Of a stretch of DNA of 64,000 nt, positions 33,813-43,500 are shown piece by piece. Under the pieces are notes generated by a model. The model had not been told where the DNA came from. It did no database searches and saw only the letters and a list, made by a program, of their open reading frames with translations. The position numbers and the translations under genes were made by a program. Location of the stretch: assembly GCF_000468115.1 (NCBI RefSeq), contig NZ_AVQI01000060.1:1-64000 (forward strand), given 5' to 3'. This DNA comes from Treponema socranskii subsp. socranskii VPI DR56BR1116 = ATCC 35536. GTDB lineage: Bacteria; Spirochaetota; Spirochaetia; Treponematales; Treponemataceae. Numbering within the stretch: position 1 is the first letter of the stretch; each line of letters starts with the position of its first letter.

Positions 33813-34310
33813 ATGAAACATTTAAAATCTTTTTTAATCGCATCGGTGATTGCGATCGCCGCAGCATCTCCGATCTTTGCGCAAAGCGTCAAAGAAGGCA
33901 AAACGGCTCCCGATTTTTCGCTCACGCTCTCGACGGGACAACAGGTAAAGCTCTCCGACTACAAAGGAAAAGCGGTGTTGCTTCATTTTTGGGCGACGTG
34001 GTGCGGACCCTGCCGCGTCGAATTGCCTGAAATGAACGCATTCGCTTCAAAACTCGACTCGTCTTCGCGCATCGCATTCCTTGCAGTGTGCATTTCCGAC
34101 ACGGAAAAATCGCAGAGCGCTTTTATGAAAAAGAATAATTATACGTTTCCCGGCGGTCTCGACAAAGACGGTTCCATCGCTGGTTCGTATTTTATTCAGG
34201 GCATTCCGACGAGCATACTGATTTCGCCGGACGGAAAAATCGAAAAAATCCGCGTCGGTGCGATGTCCCCCGCGGAATTGCAGCGTTTTGTCGAAAAATA
34301 TGCAAACTGA
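33813..34310 (+). CDS. TlpA/ResA-like thioredoxin-fold protein, exported
   Basis: A 165-residue secreted thiol-disulphide oxidoreductase. A signal peptide (MKHLKSFLIASVIAIAAASP, cleavage after IFAQ) is followed by GKTAPDFSLTLSTGQQVKLS and the active site FWATWCGPCRVELPEM, a WCGPC redox motif, then the GIPTSILISPDGKI cis-proline loop. It reduces or isomerises disulphides, or maintains apoprotein thiols, in the periplasm. The next gene starts before its stop codon (11-base overlap). Together with the CXXC small protein and NapH-like protein it forms a redox module that recurs in anaerobes. Confidence 0.92.
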   Translation: MKHLKSFLIASVIAIAAASPIFAQSVKEGKTAPDFSLTLSTGQQVKLSDYKGKAVLLHFWATWCGPCRVELPEMNAFASKLDSSSRIAFLAVCISDTEKSQSAFMKKNNYTFPGGLDKDGSIAGSYFIQGIPTSILISPDGKIEKIRVGAMSPAELQRFVEKYAN

Positions 34311-34482
34311 AAAAAAGCTTTCCGTAAAAGACGGCCGTTCCGAAAAAAAACATACGCTGCTGCGCATCGCTCTGATAGCCGCGGCGGTCGTATTTATTAC
34401 CGTCGGCGTTTTTCGCGGAGACAACGATTCGATTTTCCGCAAAGCCGTTTTTATCTGCATGGAGTGTATCGGCATTGGATAA
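34300..34482 (+). CDS. CD1871A-type small CXXC membrane protein
   Basis: A 60-residue protein with one hydrophobic helix (LLRIALIAAAVVFITVGVFR) and a C-terminal FICMECIGIG motif with two cysteines separated by two residues. This layout is that of the CD1871A family of CXXC proteins, which are encoded next to 4Fe-4S binding membrane proteins and TlpA-like proteins as here. The start (MQTEKKLSVK) overlaps the thioredoxin gene and its end overlaps the next gene by eight bases. Function unknown; passing electrons or thiol equivalents across the membrane between its neighbours is an inference. Confidence 0.8.
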   Translation: MQTEKKLSVKDGRSEKKHTLLRIALIAAAVVFITVGVFRGDNDSIFRKAVFICMECIGIG

Positions 34483-35299
34483 AAAACAGACGAGGCGCAG
34501 AAAGGCGATTCAATTTATCGCGATGCTCATATACAACGCGGATGTCAAACGCTGGTTTTCAGGCGGCATTTCGCATTCGCCGTTGAAAACCGTATGCGTA
34601 CCCGGTTTAAACTGCTATTCGTGCCCCGGCGCGATCGCAGCCTGTCCGCTCGGCTCCCTGCAAAACACGCTTGCAAACGGACAACTGCCGTTTTTTATTA
34701 CCGGCTTTTTTTTGCTCGTCGGAACGCTTTTCGGCCGCGTCGTGTGCGGCTTTATCTGCCCCGCAGGATTGGTGCAGGAACTGTTGTATAAAATCCCGTC
34801 AAAAAAAATAAAAAAGACAAAACGAACGTTCGCGCTTACGAGAAAGCTCTCGCTTTTCAAATACGCGCTTTTGCTCGTTTTGTGCATTGCGCTGCCGCTC
34901 GCGTTTTATTTTAAAAACGGACTCGGCGCGCCTTTCTTTTGCAAACTCGTGTGCCCCGCGGGAACGGTCGGAGCCGGCGCACCGCTCGTTTTGCTGAACG
35001 AACAGCTTCGAAGCGCGGCCGGCATGCTTTTTACGTGGAAAGCTGCAGTCGCCGCCGTATTTATCACGTGGTCGGTTTTTATGTTCCGCCCCTTTTGCAG
35101 ATTTTTTTGTCCGCTCGGCGCCGTCTATTCTTTTTTTAATAAATTCGCGATTTTCGGAATCCGCGTAGACGAATCGAAATGCGTACACTGCAACGCATGC
35201 GTCGCTTCGTGCAAAATGGATACGTGCACAGTAAACGACCGCGAGTGCATCCGCTGCGGGGAATGCCGCACACGGTGCAGGTACGGCGCATTGAAATAG
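34475..35299 (+). CDS. NapH-like 4Fe-4S membrane ferredoxin
   Basis: A 274-residue polytopic protein with about five helices. It contains the N-terminal cluster LNCYSCPGAIAACPLGS, the CGFICPAGLVQE and CKLVCPAG motifs in the membrane part, CRFFCPLGAVYS, and two C-terminal ferredoxin sites (CVHCNACVASC and CIRCGECRTRC). This matches the NapH/CcoG-like 'polyferredoxin' family that moves electrons between quinone or flavodoxin pools and periplasmic partners. It starts with TTG, overlapping the preceding gene by eight bases, so it is translationally coupled. It may supply reducing power to the TlpA-like protein. Confidence 0.9.
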   Translation: MDKKQTRRRKAIQFIAMLIYNADVKRWFSGGISHSPLKTVCVPGLNCYSCPGAIAACPLGSLQNTLANGQLPFFITGFFLLVGTLFGRVVCGFICPAGLVQELLYKIPSKKIKKTKRTFALTRKLSLFKYALLLVLCIALPLAFYFKNGLGAPFFCKLVCPAGTVGAGAPLVLLNEQLRSAAGMLFTWKAAVAAVFITWSVFMFRPFCRFFCPLGAVYSFFNKFAIFGIRVDESKCVHCNACVASCKMDTCTVNDRECIRCGECRTRCRYGALK

Positions 35300-35358
35300 G
35301 CGGCGCTAATTGCGCGGCAAACGAATGCGGCGGATATGCCGATCAAAATCCGAAGAAA

Positions 35359-35394
35359 GCGACCGAGCGGCAAGCGGATACGCCGCTCGGTCGC
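35359..35394 (-). terminator. strong terminator of the 24.7-kb envelope operon
   Basis: GCGACCGAGCGGC (35359-35371) pairs perfectly with GCCGCTCGGTCGC (35382-35394), a 13-base-pair stem. On the minus strand it starts one base after the last stop codon and is followed by TTTCTTCGGATTTTG. It also separates the operon from the convergent NapH-like gene. Confidence 0.8.
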
Positions 35395-35395
35395 G

Positions 35396-36361
35396 CTAAT
35401 CGCGTCGTGTAATGACGGCGGTAACACACGTGTCGTTCAACTTTTCGCCGTTATACACGTCTTTAATCGTAAAGCTCACTTTGGAAACTTTCGCAGGAAA
35501 ATCGATCTCCGCAAAATGCACGAAATCTTCAAATCGATATTCAAATTCGAACGGATTGCCTTCATCGAGCGATGCGATAACGGCGGTTTTGACGCGGTTG
35601 TTCGCTTTGTAAAGATAGCGCTTTTCCAAATCGACGTACCCGTTCAAAACGACGATATTATCTTTCGGTTCGGCAAATTCGATCGTAAGCGATTCTCCGA
35701 TACCGGCAGCATCTTTTTCCTTTCCCGGAACCCACGGATTGCGGAGAAGGAAATTAGTTAAAAACGCTTCTTCGTGAAAAATCATATTGAGATAATCTGG
35801 TCTATAAGAAACGATTCCTGATTTCGTCGGTTCATTATACCATGGCGATGCTTCGATTTTTTTTATTGAAAATTGAGGTATCGCATTCCAAGACTCAAGC
35901 GCATCCCGTTTATATCGTGTAACTTTTTTCAAAAACGATTCGAAATCATTCGGTTTTATATACTGCATAAAGGCAAAGGGTGCTTCTTTAATCGATAAGC
36001 CCGGCTCATAAGCATTCGATATATTCGGAGATAAATAATCGAATGAAAAAAACATATTCGATCCGTAGATTGCCAGATATTTCCGTTTATTATATTCAAA
36101 AAAACAATAGCCGTACATATCCTTATCGATATTATCCAAATCGATTTTTTTGATATAATAATTATCGGACCACGTTTTAATAATAACGATATTATCTCTT
36201 TTAGAAACCGCTCCTATCTCCGTATACCTTAGACAGCGTTTACCCAAATCGAATTCTTTATCGATGCGATTATATACATCGATTTGTACCTGTGTACTTT
36301 CTGTATTAGCAAAACAGAGAAAAGCCGAAACAAACATTACCGATAAAAACATCTTTTTCAT
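35396..36361 (-). CDS. secreted protein of unknown function with C-terminal shared domain (paralogue 1)
   Basis: A 321-residue protein with a signal peptide (MKKMFLSVMFVSAFLCFANT). Residues about 205-321 form a domain also present in the next upstream gene: NPWVPG, a GIGESLTIEF strand, VVLNGYVDLEKRYLYKANNR, then VSFTIKDVYNGEKLNDTCVT. The W.PG/GIGE/NGY/NNRVK pattern resembles the discoidin-like, NADase-type glycan-binding domain found in treponemal secreted proteins, but this was not searched. The N-terminal half has no recognised family. It is the last gene of the run behind the giant protein, after a 184-base gap that contains no other gene. A role as partner of the giant protein is inference. 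Confidence 0.7.
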   Translation of the reverse strand: MKKMFLSVMFVSAFLCFANTESTQVQIDVYNRIDKEFDLGKRCLRYTEIGAVSKRDNIVIIKTWSDNYYIKKIDLDNIDKDMYGYCFFEYNKRKYLAIYGSNMFFSFDYLSPNISNAYEPGLSIKEAPFAFMQYIKPNDFESFLKKVTRYKRDALESWNAIPQFSIKKIEASPWYNEPTKSGIVSYRPDYLNMIFHEEAFLTNFLLRNPWVPGKEKDAAGIGESLTIEFAEPKDNIVVLNGYVDLEKRYLYKANNRVKTAVIASLDEGNPFEFEYRFEDFVHFAEIDFPAKVSKVSFTIKDVYNGEKLNDTCVTAVITRRD

Positions 36362-36545
36362 GTTATTTCACCCCGTTATATCTTCTGTATTTTCGTTCCA
36401 CTATGGTACCGGCTATTTGGTAACCTCCTGCCAGACCCCATCTTTGTAATTTTTCCAAAAGCCTCCTTTGATTTTCACGCGTAGTTACAAAACAGCCGGA
36501 GATAAATTGATAAACCGATACTCTCACCTTATTATGAGGCTCGTG

Positions 36546-37586
36546 TTATTTCTCCATAGACGCTTTAATTTTCTTCATGACGCCTGTCGTTTTCAAAAGC
36601 TCGTATATCTGTTTCTTTCGCTCTTCAAAGCTTGATGCATTCGGATCAGTAACAATAATGGAAGAAATGCACGTATCATCGTATTTATCCCCTTTATACA
36701 CGTCTTTTATTGTGATCCTGATTTTCTTCGTTTTTTCGGGTAATCGAACGGGAGTATATCTTACCGCGTCTTCAAGTTCGTATTCTTTCGCAAATTTCGG
36801 ATCCTCCGATTCGACTAAAATCTTTTTTACACGGTTGTTGGCTCGATATAAATGCTTACGAGAAAAATCGACAAAACCGTTGAGGATTTGAATTTCATCC
36901 GATACATATTTAAAATCGATATCAAGATATTCGCCGATGCCGTAGCCTTTTACGCCTTCAACCCACGGAGGAGAAACGGAATCGTAAAGCCAAAAATTAA
37001 TATAATCGTCGCCGATATTGTAAAATATTTTCGAAAGAAAATATTCCGGAGAGTATACAATTTCTTTGCCCTGATGTGTTTCAATTAAATAGGACGAACT
37101 TGCAATTTTCAAAATACCCGTATTGAAAAATACCGTATCTCCCAGCCTTAAGCGTTGTAAATCTTTTTGCTGAGTTCCGAATAATTCGACGGCAGATTCA
37201 ACGGTATATGCATCATGTTTATATGATCCTTCATAAAAAAGTTTGCGCTGCATATCAATCCATTTTGCCGTGCCGTATATTTTTGCAGCTCTTTCCAATT
37301 CCGCATGATGGTACAGGATGAGCCCTTCAGCTTCCAAAATAAACAAATCGCTGTGCTTATCCTTGACAAAGCCGCGTTCGGTTTCCAACATTATAGGAAA
37401 AATTTCACAATATGTATTATCTTTCAGCTCTTTAAATTCGCATATATATCCGTCGCCTTTTACAATATACGCTGCATCATCCCTGTATAAGGGATTCGGT
37501 ATCTCGCAAAAATTTATCAAATCATCCGCATAAGAATTATACACGAAAAGACAAACCGCATAAAATATCCATATCATTTTTTTCAT
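36546..37586 (-). CDS. secreted protein of unknown function with C-terminal shared domain (paralogue 2)
   Basis: A 346-residue secreted protein (signal MKKMIWIFYAVCLFVYNSYA, cleavage before DDLINF). The C-terminal domain (about 195-310) matches paralogue 1: PPWVEG, YGIGEYLDIDF, IQILNGFVDFSRKHLYRANN, RITIKDVYKGDKYDDTCISS. The N-terminal part differs. After the shared domain there are about 35 further residues ending in a charged helix. Its ATG overlaps the stop of the giant gene by four bases (ATGA), so expression is coupled to that protein. The function is unknown. Confidence 0.72.
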   Translation of the reverse strand: MKKMIWIFYAVCLFVYNSYADDLINFCEIPNPLYRDDAAYIVKGDGYICEFKELKDNTYCEIFPIMLETERGFVKDKHSDLFILEAEGLILYHHAELERAAKIYGTAKWIDMQRKLFYEGSYKHDAYTVESAVELFGTQQKDLQRLRLGDTVFFNTGILKIASSSYLIETHQGKEIVYSPEYFLSKIFYNIGDDYINFWLYDSVSPPWVEGVKGYGIGEYLDIDFKYVSDEIQILNGFVDFSRKHLYRANNRVKKILVESEDPKFAKEYELEDAVRYTPVRLPEKTKKIRITIKDVYKGDKYDDTCISSIIVTDPNASSFEERKKQIYELLKTTGVMKKIKASMEK

Positions 37587-40500
37587 AGATGTACCTTCCC
37601 TTGCAAATTGATATTAAATTCATAACCGTTATAGAGGCCCCATGATTTGAACAATTTCAACTGTTCATTGAAATAATAAGCACCGGTTCCAACCTTTTTT
37701 GGATCATTCCATCCCGATACACCTTGATTTGACATCGGACCGAAACAATTTTCGGATCCGGCTCCGGTACCGAAAGGATGATACAAAGTTCGTTTGGTAC
37801 TTTTTCCGTCATAACCGGCTTTGTTGAGAATTTGCCCATTTAATAAAAGAGAATCTGTAAATACGCCTACTTGATTTACACCGTAATTTTCCTTGTGCCA
37901 TTCATTTGAATCGATTAAATGCATCTTAAAATATTCTGATATTAAGGTTCCACCCGGATACGTATCATTTCCTATCGTAATTTGAGGCGATAATTTATCT
38001 ACACTGGTAAATGCATTATCAAATGAAATTGATGTATATTCATTCGTAAATAAATCACGTTTCCAAGCAGTCATCCTTGTATTATTTCTTTGTTCGTAAG
38101 TAGTATCTGTATCTCCGACTTTTCCATTCTTATAGATATCAAATGCATCATCATCTCTGGTAAATATCATACCTGCGGTAAAAAACTGATATGTTCCATC
38201 CTCGCGCCTGCTTACACCGAGACTGTCATTTTCTCTCAAGCCCGGTATTTTCAAGTTTCCTCCTATCAATTTGTATTCTTCCTGATCCCACGAAACTCCG
38301 TTCTGTGCCATAAGCTGCCGACCAAGCAGTTTTTCTTTTTGTGTTTTGGTAAGACGAATACTATTCAACGAACCTGAACGCTGTACTCTTTTTATCTGCG
38401 CTTCGGTTAATCCTATCTTTTTAAAAACAGCACTTGTATATAAATCCGCATCCAGATAATTTTTGCCGAGCATTTTTTCCGCATTTTTCAAACCGAGAGC
38501 ACGGACCAACGCTTCCACACGAGAACCGGTAAAATCCGATCCTTCTATTTTCATCGATTCAATCTGTTTTTTCGTTGCTTTTCCAGCAATCTTTCCGTCA
38601 CCGTTTGTAAAATTACCGTTTTCGTCTATTATAAAACCGTTCTCATCTACATATTGGCGAGAAAAATAATTCGTTCCATCATCAACGATTGAGCCGTCCA
38701 GTTTAAAGAGCCAATAATCCCCGCTCGAATCATACGCCGCATCCGTATATGCCGCATATTGCTCGTACGCTTCCCTCTGTTTCGCCTCGTCTCCTCCGGC
38801 TCGCGCCATCGCAAGCACATATCGATTGTAGTTTGCGATATCGCTTTTCAGTTCCGGCATATACGACACTACACCGTTCATCATTCTGCCGGCCATACCG
38901 TCACTTGCCATCCGAAGCGCCATCTCCGTGTGCTTGTAGACGGACTGCACTGTTTCCGCTTGTTGTGCCGTACTCGGTCCCGTAATCCCGTCCCGATACG
39001 CTTCGTGCTGCAAGGTTATGCCCATCGCAAGCGCACTTTCTATTGTTCCGTCAAAATTGTTCCCGTTTATATATATTTTGCGTTTGCCGTCAAACACGGT
39101 TTTTGCACGGCCTCCGGCCGTTACGGTATCGGCGTTATCTCGTATCAATTCGGCTCTGCCGTGCAGAATGTCATCCGCTTGTTGCTGCGCTTTTTTATCT
39201 CCGAATCCGTATTGACTGCGAAGTGCCGTTCCGGTACCGTTTCCGTTTTTCCGTTCATACGCATTCGTTCGCAGCGCAATGCCTGCCGCTTTTGTACCGC
39301 CTATCGTATTCGCTATTTCCGTAATACTGTAATTGCGTCCTGCCGTACTTATTTCCGTATAAACACCGTTGTTCCCGAACGTCAATGCAAACAAGCCGCT
39401 CGATGCTCCCGCTAATTTCGTATTCCTGAACAAGTCGCTCGTATTCAATATATTTATCGTCGTTTCGCCGTTTATGCCGAGTTCTATCGCGCTTGCGGTA
39501 ATATTGCCTGCCGTTCCTGCAAGCGTTTTGATCTGTCCGATCTGGGCGCTGTTGAATCCCGACACTTTCGTATAGCCGCTTATTCTTCCGTCCCTTGTCA
39601 TCGTGTTTCCGAGCATCGCCGTTTCCATAGTGTTCGTCACCGCACTTCCGGCCGTATCTATTACCGTCCCTTTCCAATCGTCCCAATCATCCCACTGTTT
39701 TCCCATCTCGCTCCAATTCCAGCCCGACGCGATTCCGCCGGTAAGAAATTTTCCCGTGAGTCCGCTCGATACGCCGATGCCCGTTTTCAAAACCGCTCCC
39801 GCCGCACCGCCCAATAATCCGGCGGCCGCTCCCGCTGCTCCGCTCGCCATGCTCAGCGCACTTGTAAGTGCGCTCATCGCAAGGCTCTTTCCAATGTCTT
39901 CGGCCGTTTTATAGCCGCCGCTTAAATCGAGTGCCGCAAACAGTAATTCGTTGCTCATCGTTATCGTACTTGCAACTGCAGCGGAACACAGAGCCGCGAC
40001 TACCGGCGCCGCAGAACCCCACGTACATACGGCACTTACGACAGTAGCGACGACGGCTGCCGCCACAGTTGTCACCGTTCGTATACTCGGCGGGTCCATG
40101 CCGAAAAGCGAAGAACCGCTCCACAGCTTTTGATCCCAATCGGGCTTTGCGAGCTCGGCCCATCCGTAGCTTTCTTCTACATCATTCCACAATACGTCGA
40201 GCATGACAAGTCCGATTTCGCCGCTGCCTTGTTTTTTTACATTTCCCTCTCGTCCCCGTTTTATATTGATATCACCGCCGCTTTTCAATTCCGGCGCTTC
40301 ACCTGTGTGTTTTTCAAATTCACCGCCCGTACCGAACACACGCTCATACCACAGCGACAAATTTCTCTGTGCCGTCGCCATCAAATAATCTGCGGTATCT
40401 TGATTCGCAACGGCGAGCGCCTTCACATCTATGCCGATATCAGGTGCTGTCGTTACATACCATTCATACGGGTGTACGGTTTGTGTTTTACGTGTGACTT

Positions 40501-43500
40501 TCCAAAAATTCGAATCGACGACAACGCGCCGTTTAATAATTTTTTGACTCCACGTGTATCCGGAACCGAGTACCGTTTCTTTTACATAATCTTCGATGCT
40601 TTGATTTTGTTCCCCCACGAGCGCATAGTATCGATCGCGGCTGTTAATAAGACTTTGTTCCGCTTGCTGCACTGCAATCCTCACAGCCCGATCCTGCAAA
40701 TCTTTGTTCGTCACAGCGAGCACTTCAGCCGCCCGATGTGCGATTTCGATATCCGATCGTATCGAATCGTGCCGAACGGCGGCAAATACGGCGGATTCGA
40801 TACGATTTTGCAAAACGCTGCTTTGCTTTTCGAGTTTTCCCAACAGCGTTTCGCCGAGCAAGGCTTCCGTATATTTTTCGTTGTCGATAATCGCTTTCGG
40901 AAGCGTTTTTCGGGCAACGCTTCTGGCTTCCATAAGTTTTTCGGCCGCTTCGCGTTCTCCCGCATCTTGACGCAATTCGGTTTCCGCCGCCGCGTCAAGA
41001 TACATACCGTTTATCCATTCCTGCTTTTGCGTCAAAAATACGCCGTAATTCGATTCCCATTCGCTTTGATGCAGCGCGTATTCTTCAACGAATTCGCGCC
41101 GCCACGTGTTGTGCCGGACATTCATCTTTTCCTGCGCTTTTCTCCACTCCACCGCCGACAACAACGCAATATCGTTAAGCTGCCGCAATGCGTTTTCATG
41201 TTCCGTCTTTGCCGCATTCATATTTTTTATCAATTCGATTTTATACGCATCGTACAAACTCGTATTCTTTACTTTTGTCTTTTCTCCGATAAAATTCAGC
41301 AGCTGTTCCTGTACATACGCGTCATAGGTTTCCGTCGAACGGGTAAAATCGCTGCAGCTGTTTCCGTTGTAGTAATCTCCGTAATACGCTCCCATACTTT
41401 TAATGAATTGTACGGTATCGTAGGTACCGTTTCCCCATGCGCTTTCCGCATACTCTGCAAACAAACGTTTTTCGGCGGCGGAAATGCCGAAGTTTTCATT
41501 GTATAATTCCGTATATTTTTCAGCCGCTTTTTTCCGGGCTTCCGTACTTGCCGTCACGTCGGACGATTCAAGGGCAAGCTTTCGCAATTCGACGCGTACA
41601 CTTTCATCGAGTATTTTGCTCTTTTCAACATATACGTGATACGCGGCAGCAGCGTTCCGCTGTGCGGCAAAAAGTGCTTTTCGTTTTGCATCGAGCGCAT
41701 CGGCGGCTTTATCGCGTTTTGCTTTATATACGTCCGCCGCTTCATCGATAAAACTGCGCGTATTTACATACGTTTTGCCGCCGTCCGCCGCACCGATAAT
41801 TTCATTGAGCAGCGATTTCGATATAAGGCTGTTATCAATAAGCGCAGTCCGCAGGTTTGCCGCAATCTCCGTTCCGCTTCGCTCGGTATCGCCGAACAGC
41901 GCAGTGTAATCGTGTACCGCGTTTTCCCGCGCGGACTTCGCTTTACTGAGCGTATCGAGCACGAGTCGAATTTTTTCGTCTTTATTTAAAGCAGCGGCTG
42001 CCGCATTTTTTCGATACGCATGACATTTATCGCAAACCGCTCCGGCATATTTTCCCGTCGCGTCGGTACGTTTAAACCAGCCCCAAAAAATGCGCTTGAA
42101 ATACGTATGCCGGCTTTCGATCCGATCCATCTCGTCGGCAAGCCGTTCGAGGGCACGGGTTTTTAAAATATCGACTTCAAATCCCTCGAGTTCCGCACCG
42201 AGTATATTGCCGCCGTTCCTGAAGATAATGCACTTTGCAATATCGTTTTCTCCGCCGGCTTTAATAACCGCCTCGTATGCATCCCACAGAACGGCTTCGC
42301 GGTACTGTTTATATTTTGCATAAACGTCGATTCCGTGTTCGCTGTTGACGTTCGGCATCTGAAAAACAGCTTCGGCATCGGCTTGCAGGCTTTTGATTTT
42401 ATCGTCGCTGCACCGGTACTGCAAATACATAGCGGCGAGTATGACGTTTTCTCTGTATGAGTTTTTTTTCTTCCACAACGAATCGAGCCAGTCTTCCGCC
42501 TCTTTTTCCGCCGCAGTCCGTTTAATCTTCCCCTGCGTTATCGTCTGCAGTACCGCGGCATCGTCATCGGTAAAATAATTTTTTTGCTCGGCAGTATTGT
42601 CGACGCCCGTGTATTCGCCCGGATATACGTTATACTCCGTCCATTCCCGCGTTTTGGCAATCGTATTGCCTTGTTCATCCGTTTCATAATATGTTTCGCT
42701 TTTATGATCCGCAACGACTTTTTGCGTCAGCACGTAATTCCAACTGCCGTCTCCGTTTTTTTCGATATGTACAAGTTGTTCCGCTGTAGTGTAATCGAAC
42801 GGCATAGTCAACGTGATGCGCGCATTCCGTTCAGCGGATTCCGCGGCCGCAAGCATTTTTTCTTTTTCTCGATACATCATCGATATTTCATGCTGTATAA
42901 CGAGCGTTTCATAATAAGCGCGATCGATTTTTTTATACGCTTCAAGTTCCGCGTTTTCGGCAAGCGTCGCATTTACATTTTGTTTTTCGGCAATCAAATT
43001 TTCCAGCACCCGTACGGAAAGCAGTGCCCGCTCTCTTGTATATGCCGCTTCCGAAAGTTTTTCTTTCGGCGTTACATAGTGTTCGTTCGCATTTATTCCG
43101 ATATTTTCAAGATATACGCTCGACGCCCAATCGAACACGGCTTGTGCACAGCGCTTGGCAATACGGAGCCGCTCAAGTTCCGTATACGCGGCATTGCACG
43201 TATCGACTTTTTGCATATACGCGTCTTCGGCGGCTTTCAATTCGCCGATCGATTCCGCATAGGCGACGGTTGCCGCTTCGATATCGCGCTGCAAGGCCGC
43301 CGCTTTTTTATTATTTTCTGCAATCCGCGCAGCTATGCCGTCGGCATCGGACAACAAAAACAATTCCGCATACAGATCAAGTTTTTTCGTCGATTCGTTT
43401 TTGTTTTCAAGCGCCTGCGCCAGCACGGCGTATAATTCGCTCGACGTTTTTTCGCCCGCAGTATAACCCTCTTGTAAAAAGAATCGCGCCGCTGCCGTTA

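Noticed and set aside
42020-42060. CDKCH motif in the giant protein, possibly a c-type haem site
   Set aside because: A single CXXCH in nearly 3000 residues is expected by chance, and no cytochrome maturation context is visible.
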